From contig JAANBB010000402.1 in the NCBI GenBank assembly GCA_014621425.1, forward strand, positions 1 to 37,160: 37,160 bases of DNA. The letters are read 5' to 3'. A program made the translations under genes and the position numbers. The notes under the pieces are model-generated. The model searched no databases. It worked only from the letters and a program-made list of their open reading frames with translations, and was not told the origin of the DNA. Positions 30,485-37,160 of this stretch are shown here, piece by piece; within the stretch, counting starts at the first letter, position 1, and every line of letters begins with the position of its first letter. Origin of the DNA: Cylindrodendrum hubeiense. Lineage: Eukaryota; Ascomycota; Sordariomycetes; Hypocreales; Nectriaceae.

Positions 30485-31741
30485 GCCCAACTCCTCCGTC
30501 GCCGCGCTCCGTTGATTGCTCTGGTCGATTCATGAATGGCCTGACCCGCGCCGGCCTCCACTTTATTTCGTCCCGACGCCGACGGCCAAACGACCATTGA
30601 CCAACCCCCCGGCAGCCCAAGGTCGAAGGGGACCAAACTGTGCTAGTCGCTTCGACGTTGAACTCGTGGCCAACCACCTTACCCTTCTATCTGGGCGTTG
30701 CTGGCCTTGATATCGCATCACCTGCAGATAGATCGCGCGCTCTGTTTTCTTCTTCTTCCTCCGCAATCTCACCATCGCGCCGCCCGCCGCCCAAGCCCTC
30801 GTTCGCCCGCCGCTACGACGCTACGCCGACGCCGGATCGCAATTCGCGGGAGCGCCAGCCCGGGCTGCTACCGAAAGAAAGGGGTGCCACTGTTAATCAC
30901 AGGCCTGGAACCGGGCAGCCTTGCTAGCAGTCTAGCAGACGGGGAGAAGAGAGAGAAAAAAAGGGGGCAGAAAGGCTGGGCCTTTTCTCGTTAGATCCGG
31001 CTGGTTTCGAGCACGACCCTCCCCTGGTGGAGATCCATTACCCAGGTTGGTGCCCCGAAACCAAACTTGGACCATCCTGCGACTCTTGTCGTGCTGTCGC
31101 CGAGGCGCCAACTCATCCAACTCACACCAGTGCAGAGCGCCCGCCCCCATCCATACATAGTTACTACTGCGCCGCGACGACGAAGTATTCCTCCAAGGCA
31201 CCACGCCAGCCAACCATCATTTGTCACTTGTTGGTTCCCCCCCCCGCCCGGCGGATCAAGCACAGCACAACTACAGTCGGCCCACGCCCCTGAGAAGCCG
31301 AGACTGAGCTGCCCGATTTATGTTCTACTTGCCCGTCGTGGCCGGCCACCGGGATCCCTTAGGCTCGACTTGCTAGCAGAGAGCCGTCATTCGAGAGAAG
31401 AAAAAAACGCGAAACGAAGCACGCGGCACAGGTCACAATTGATCCCTCCCGCTTCCCGCTCCCCCAAAAGCACAACGCAGGCACAAAGCAGGCACAAGGT
31501 CCACCAACCCCCCATCCCCTTGTCACCTTGTCCCTCCCAAGTCACAACCGACACACAAAACCAACAGCGTGTGGACAAGGAATCGATCCAGGGGGCCAAC
31601 ACGCCTGGTTGTGCGACGTCCGGAGTACAGCATCGGCGTCGGTGTCTGCCTCGTGAGCGTCTGCCGTTCGCCGTCCAGGGTCGTGGCTTTTCCGCCCAAC
31701 GCCTTTGTAGATCGGCGCAGCCGCTCTTATAATTATTCACC

Positions 31742-34700
31742 ATGACACGACCAACCATCATCCGCGCTGGTATGTTCCCCTTCCAAGAAACCTTACCCAC
31801 CTAGTCACTGCGTACTGTCCTTTGTGGTCATCTCACGTCTTCTTCTCTTCCCTATCCACACCTCTCCTCCCTCCTCCCCTTGCCCCCTTCCTACGACCGA
31901 CGTCCGTTCTCGAAGCGATCCAAGCATCATTATATTGTCCTTCTTTTGGTCCCTTGCCCCTGCCCCTGCGCCTCACTGCGCCGCGCTGTGTTGCTCCTTC
32001 CGCTGCCTTCAGATCCCTGGCCTTCATTGAACCGGGGCCCACTGATGCACATCGCGATACACCACATTCCAACCACCCGACTTTGATCACCTTGTTGTTT
32101 TTCATTGTTCCTCAGCCTTGCATTACCTCGCCTTGCGACCGACGCTCCCTTGACACGCCTTGACACGCCGTTGACTGACACTTCCGCTTCCTTTCCTCTC
32201 GGCTACAGACACCATCGACCTCCAAGACCACAACGCTCCCTCGGCTCAAGATCACTCTAGGAGCCCGCACTCCTCCGCCAACGCAGCCGGTTCCAACTCA
32301 CTCGCACCCCACCAGGCTGAGACCATCCGCGAGGTCTCAAGCAATACCGCAGACGAACAGAGCCACTCCCCGCGCATCTCGTGGGACCACGGCGACACCG
32401 GCGACATCCACCGATTCGCTGAGGACCTGGTCGCCGGACCGAGCCACTCCAACCGTGAAGACGACGACGACGACAGGAGGATGACGCAGGAGGATGCGCT
32501 GGCCATTGCGCAGAATGGAGGCATCTCCTCGTCCGACGAGGGCGACCTCGATGGCGACGCCGATGATCTGGATGATGACATGATGGACAAGATCTCGAGT
32601 TCGCCCTCGATTGAAGATGGTGGGTGCTGTCCTATTGTGACCCCCGTGGCCTGGCCGCGCCGGGTTTCTTCCCTCTCCGCTCTCCGCACTTCCCCAAATA
32701 TCGTCGGCTCAAGTGGCGCAAGACCCCCTTCCCCATATCCGGATGCCCTCAAGCACCTCCCAAGTCACAGCACATTCGCACAGCTTCCACGGGCTTTACC
32801 CGTCACGCCCAATCATCATCATCTTCGTTGTGAGTATGTCGAATGTGATACCGCCGAAACCGAACCGAATGCCGAACCCTATATCGAGCCCTACGACCGA
32901 ATTGATGACGAATGTAGCGCTGGGAATCAGAAGGAAGAGAAAGGAAAGGATTACGCGCGAAGCCACAGCGAGGAAGGCTAGAAGTCTACTGCTGGCGGAG
33001 CCAAGGTAATCAAGACAAAGGAATCGGTGGTTGGAGACGGGGACAGGGTCGTTCCCAACCAGTACAGCGAGAACTCGAAACAACCCGACAGTACCGAAGA
33101 CGACACATGCGACCAAGACAACACTATATTCACCATTCATGAAGACGATATGTCGCTTACGATACCCTACGAAGAATCCTTCGAAGATGATGATGACTCT
33201 AACCTCTCTTTTCCTGACGACTCACGATTCATTGATTCTGGTTGGGCGGCCGAATGCTTACAAGACATAGAGGACATCGATTTCGAATTCGTGTACGCGC
33301 TACACACCTTCGTGGCGACGGTCGAGGGCCAAGCGAATGCGACCAAGGGTGACACCATGGTCCTGCTTGACGATAGCAACAGTTACTGGTGGCTAGTCAG
33401 AGTTGTCAAGGACAGTAGCATTGGTATGTTGTCTAATCGGCTTTTGTGCGCCTGCAGCCCGTCTAATTGCGACATGTAGGATACCTACCAGCCGAGCACA
33501 TCGAGACGCCCACAGAACGACTAGCACGCTTGAACAAGCACAGGAATGTCGATGTACGACCTGTCCTGATCCCAGGATGATGAGCCATTGCTAACGTGCT
33601 TGCAGCTATCGGCGACCATGCTGGGAGACCAGCAGGAGAAAAAGCCGCAGACCTTCAAAACCGCCATTCGCTTGAAGCGCAAGACCGTTGCCTTTGCTCC
33701 CCCTACATATGTGGACTACTCTGACTTTGATGATTACTCCACTGATGAGGAGGATTTGGATGAGCTGTTCGCTGGGCACACTTCCACGACTCAGCAACAG
33801 CAAGAACCGAAAGAATCACAGCAGCAGCAGCAAACTGCACAAGCCACCGTGGAGGATGACGGCACACCGGTGGAGAGCGCCAAGGTAGAACCTCTGAAGC
33901 CGCGGGTAAACAGGGACGTGAAGCTCGTGGAACCTACCAAGGTCGAGACGGTGATAGAAGAGGATGAGACGAGGAACAGCGAGGAGATTCTTTTGGATAT
34001 TAAGCCAGAAGGCCCGAGCAGGTCACGAAACGGTACTGTCAGGAACACGGACTCTTTCTTTAAGGATGACACAGTCGAAACGAAGAAGATCACCTTGACA
34101 CCAAACCTCCTGCGGGATGACAATCAGCCACGTCCGTCAACAGATTCGGTAACCAAAGACTCTAAGTCGCGAGGGAGCCTGGATAAGCTGGACAAGGAGC
34201 TCATGTCCGATAAGGAAAAGAAAAGGATCAAGGAGAGGGAGCGCAAGGAAAAAGAAAAGAAGCCAAGCGCCATCCGAAGCTTCTTCTCGCGGAAGGACAA
34301 GAAAAAGTCGATTGACGACGATGACGAGTCGTTTGGAAAGCGGTCGATGGACATCCAGTCAGAGTCTGTGGGACGCAGCAGCGAGTCGCCCTCGCTCGAG
34401 GAACAAGTATCGGCCGATAAGATACAGCGAAGCCCCAGCAAGCTCCAGAAGCAGCTGCCCCGGACGGAACCGTCGCCTACACGCAAGGGACCGGGAAGCA
34501 CAACGCAGTCGTCGTCATCAACAATGGAGCTTGCAGCGTATCTCAACGAAACCCGGACCAACGATGTGTCGAACGTACCACCAGCAACAATGCGGATCGT
34601 GGATGAGGAGACGAATGAGACACAGGAGGTACCATCTCATCATGCCAATGCAAGCCGAGAACGCTCTGCATCGGCTGCAGCCCAGCGAGATGAGAAGTCG

Positions 34701-35444
34701 GCGGCGAACAAAGGCCTGCATCGGAGTGCAAGCACTGGTGCCGATTCGAGGGCGCAGAAGGCCAACAGAGCCCGACCACAGGCGGACCTCGACGACTTTT
34801 CCTCAGACGAGGACTTTGAGTCAGAAACGCGAGCGACGCCGGACGCGAGCGAGGAGGAGAGGACCAAGGATCAGGGCCTGCGACCGCAAGCTTCCGGAGC
34901 GTTTCCCGATAGCGCCGACTCGACAGCGAACTCGAGTGACGTTACCGTTACTGGCAGCAAGGGCCAGCAACAGAGCCGCCTGTCCGAATCGCCTGTGCAG
35001 GTGTCACCGGTCAACGGAACGCAACCGCCAGCGCTGGAGATTGACACATCCTCTCAGGAGGGCCGCTCATCAGAGGAGGTACCATCACCAGAGCTGCTGC
35101 ACGGAGATGGGGTTTCCAAAGACAGCGGCTCAACACGAAGCGGCAAGGAGCCTAGTTGGGACGACGAGAAGCTGCGGGCGTTCTTCGACGAGAGCGAGCA
35201 TGTGCGAGACCTGTTGGTGGTGGTGTACGACAAGACAAACGTGGAGCCACCGAGTAAGGATCATCCGGTTGTCAGTGGAATGTTCCGTGAACAGAATGCG
35301 AAGCTGGCCGAGATTACAACTGTGAGTTTCTCCTTTGCTTACGTTTAATGAAGAGTACATATACTAATGTGGGTTTGATAGCAACTGGACAACATGCTCG
35401 GAGACTGGCTGGCAAGGAAACAGCGACTCAGGGGCAGTCTATAG
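31742..35444 (+). CDS. TEA4: Tea4/Bud14/TeaC-type SH3 polarity protein, with an in-frame TAG
   Basis: Exons are 31742-31769, 32209-33423, 33480-33553, 33606-35321 and 35382-35444; introns are 439, 56, 52 and 60 bp. The frame would give about 1030 residues but is broken by TAG at 32979-32981 (codon 267) unless an extra intron removes it. An SH3 domain starts near codon 370 (VYALHTFVATVEG, then NSYWWLVRVVKD) and is completed across the 33424 intron as GYLPAEHIETPTERL. Next comes KTVAF (about 465-469), a PP1-docking RVxF motif, in a conserved KTVAFAPPTYVDYSDFD block. A Lys/Glu-rich region lies around 640-675 and the conserved C-terminus is LAEITTQLDNMLGDWLARKQ, formed by the last splice. Family knowledge: these proteins sit at cell tips with Tea1/TeaA, bind type 1 phosphatase and link microtubules to polarised growth. 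Most of the rest is acidic, Ser-rich and disordered. Confidence 0.9.
32830..33036 (+). other. Region around the TEA4 in-frame stop, candidate unannotated intron
   Basis: The TAG at 32979-32981 lies in a frame otherwise open from 32209 to 33423. A consensus donor GTGAGT is at 32830. Acceptors that restore the frame are AG ending at 33000 (171-nt intron) or at 33036 (207-nt intron), both with poor pyrimidine tracts and no clear branch point. The AG inside TAG itself ends an acceptor-like GGCTAG, but only the weak donor GTCGAA at 32838 would keep the frame with it. Confidence 0.4.
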
Positions 35445-37160
35445 ACGAGAAGAGAGAAGAAGAAGAGAGAAGGAGAAGAGAGAAGGAGATGAGACTGGGC
35501 ATACGGTGGCTGGACGTCCGCCGAGTGGTGATGGTGGCTTGATTGCTTTCTTGGAACGAACGACTTTGATTACCTTATGGAAAGAACGGGAAATGCGTGC
35601 TCTGGACACGACCGTCAGGCACCTCATGTTAGGTTATAGGAGGCAGGCGTCTTATGGAAGATTCTTGGCGGGCGGGGGTTCTTATGAACATGAACCTCCG
35701 GCGTCTACTTTTTTGATTGATCCTGACAATCATTGGCATCATTTCTCTTTCGCATTTGCTGTGACTTGTATGGAATGAGATGTATGATGCGACCTGTGAT
35801 TGGAAGAGTGAGGCGAGGCAGTATCTGAAGCACATTTACCATTTACCATTTACCATTTACGGTGGATGGATGGACATGGAGTAAAGTCGCTGTTCAACTG
35901 CCACAGGCTTCATGCTCGATTGCCGCAGCGAATACCGCGGGTTCCTTGACTTGAAACCCCCCGCGTCTCCGGGATTTATCTGTACTACGTATGCAAGTAA
36001 TTCTATCGACCTTCCCTTGTCGGGTCGGGTCCTCCACATTGCGAGATTCCTCGGGCCCGGCTTTTGTTTTTCCAGATTTCGGGCGATATTCCGGGCGAGG
36101 CGAAGCTAGGTGGTAGGTAGGTCGGTGAGGTGACCCAATGGGACGGGGTTTCACGTGCAAAGCCAGCCCCGGTTTTCGGCCAACCAGGAGACCAGCCACA
36201 CGTTGTGTTTTTTTGGGCCACGCACTACGAAGTGCGATGATGGGAGCAATACGACCCCCCGAGACAAGGGAAGTCAGCGTCTCAGTGTTCGCACCGGAGA
36301 GACACAACAGCGTATGGGAGAGCAGCCTACAGCTGAAGCCTTAAAGGCGACAATCTTTCGCGAGGTACGGAGTATTGTTGATAGTGGACGCGTGTTTAGG
36401 CCCGTTGCTATGCACCCACTATCACCACTTGCGGCCTAGGGGCAAAACAACAGCCTTGCCGAGCCCAGCTCTCCCGTGAAAAGGTACCGACATGAGGAGG
36501 TGGAGGGGGGATGAACCTCGGCCCGTGGGTATGTGGCCAATGAGCGGGCAGAAGCCGGGAGTTTTTTTACCTTGGGATGGATGGTCGGTTGCCCATTTAG
36601 GGGGTGTGGGTGGGTGTGGTGTAGGCGCTGTAGTTGGTGCCCCTGGCGGCAGAGCACCAGCCGGAGGGGGACAGCTCAGCTTCAGCTTGGATGGGTGCGG
36701 CATGTCAGCGCTCCATCGAGCGGTGATGGAGACGAGGGAAAAAGATACATGGAGCAGCCAAGCATCCGGGGACGTGTCTACTACCTACACAGCAGGTGTC
36801 TAACTGCAGCGCACACGTATCAATGGCGAGACTCTCGTCGGCTGTCCACTTAGAAGCGCATGCACCGGCAACCTGGAGGGCCTCAGCCAGTCCAGCAGCG
36901 CACAGCTGGGCCAGCAGCTACCTTATAAGACAGGTCGGCAGGTACCTTGCCGCAGAAGCACCCACTGTAGGTACAGCACGCACCCCCAGGCACTCCGTAC
37001 CTCCCTAGGTAAGGTAGGCAAGGAAGGTGGGTTAAGGTACCTAGATAGGTAGCTCGCCTCGTCCAGTCAGCCAATTATCCCGCCCGTAGGTACCCAGTCG
37101 CGTTCTCTTTTGGGGGGTTTGGGGTGAGCTGAGAGCGTCGCTGGCTCATCTCATCTCCCA
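35445..37160. other. Non-coding right end of the window
   Basis: No convincing gene is present in 1.7 kb. The first 300 bp should be the TEA4 3' UTR. Short frames on both strands overlap and lack motifs. The last 160 bp are rich in GGTACC/TAGGTAGG-type words (36998-37095), resembling the GTAC-rich clusters elsewhere. A gene continuing past 37160 cannot be excluded. Confidence 0.5.
35834..35860 (+). repeat. 7-bp tandem repeat ATTTACC, nearly four copies
   Basis: Three exact units (35834-35854) and six bases of a fourth, downstream of TEA4. No role is evident; it could be polymorphic between strains. Confidence 0.8.

Larger units (their letters stand above)
27790..31741. other. Intergenic between GDH2 and TEA4, including the TEA4 leader
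   Basis: Nearly 4 kb without a recognisable gene. The first 1.3 kb are AT-rich and contain the GDH2 3' UTR. From 29185 there are TGTGTACC repeats and GTAC-rich motifs. From about 30170 the DNA becomes CT-rich and then Pro/Ser/Arg-coding in several frames, typical of a long fungal leader. The frame 31067-31732 plus (221 codons) stops 10 bp before the TEA4 ATG and lacks protein-like features. Confidence 0.5.

Noticed and set aside
31067..31732. 221-codon plus frame just before TEA4
   Set aside because: Low-complexity Pro/Ser/Arg/Gln composition without motifs, best explained as GC-rich leader DNA; mentioned only as a possible upstream ORF.
32622..32640. GTGGGT donor after SPSIED in TEA4, suggesting an intron near 32622
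   Set aside because: The frame beyond it stays open and reads WPRRVSSLSALRTSP, in keeping with coding Tea4-type sequence, so no intron is needed there.

Overview
The window is nuclear DNA of a filamentous ascomycete, most likely a Sordariomycete and plausibly Hypocreales. The reasons are short spliceosomal introns (mostly 52-66 bp) with GT..AG ends and CTAAC/CTGAC-type branch points, widely spaced genes on both strands, TOM22, FZO1, PTC1 and Tea4 proteins of filamentous-fungal type, and intergenic DNA sprinkled with GTACGTAC-type motifs. The species cannot be named from sequence alone. No transposon, rRNA, tRNA, CRISPR array or viral remnant was recognised.

Layout: eight protein-coding genes are supported. 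On the left are PTC1 (PP2C phosphatase, minus, 2259-4001), VPS2/DID4 (ESCRT-III subunit, minus, 6779-7650) and FZO1 (mitofusin GTPase, plus, 8270-11032). VPS2 and FZO1 are divergent and share a 0.6-kb promoter. FZO1 converges on an ADAL-type N6-methyl-AMP/adenosine deaminase (minus, 11421-12753). TOM22 (mitochondrial import receptor, minus, 13689-14206) follows, then an unrecognised 414-codon gene (plus, 15668-16912).

A 7.5-kb stretch without a convincing gene (16913-24440) leads into GDH2, the large NAD-specific glutamate dehydrogenase (plus, 24441-27789). GDH2 has strongly biased codon use and a promoter-like TATA/CT-rich leader. Another 4 kb of non-coding DNA precedes a Tea4/Bud14/TeaC-type SH3 polarity protein (plus, 31742-35444). 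The last 1.7 kb is non-coding.

The genes are housekeeping and do not form a pathway cluster. Two of them (FZO1, TOM22) act on the mitochondrial outer membrane, and PTC1 is linked to mitochondrial inheritance in yeast, but shared regulation is only a guess. The points most worth a second look are: a single in-frame TAG in the Tea4 reading frame, which needs an unannotated intron or means truncation; a 60-nt frame-preserving intron inside the FZO1 membrane hairpin; a uORF overlapping the FZO1 start as ATGA; a 6-nt coding first exon in VPS2; an open in-frame extension upstream of the PTC1 ATG; the orphan gene with a possible myristoylation signal; and a perfect 12-bp inverted repeat of the GTACGTAC family upstream of GDH2.
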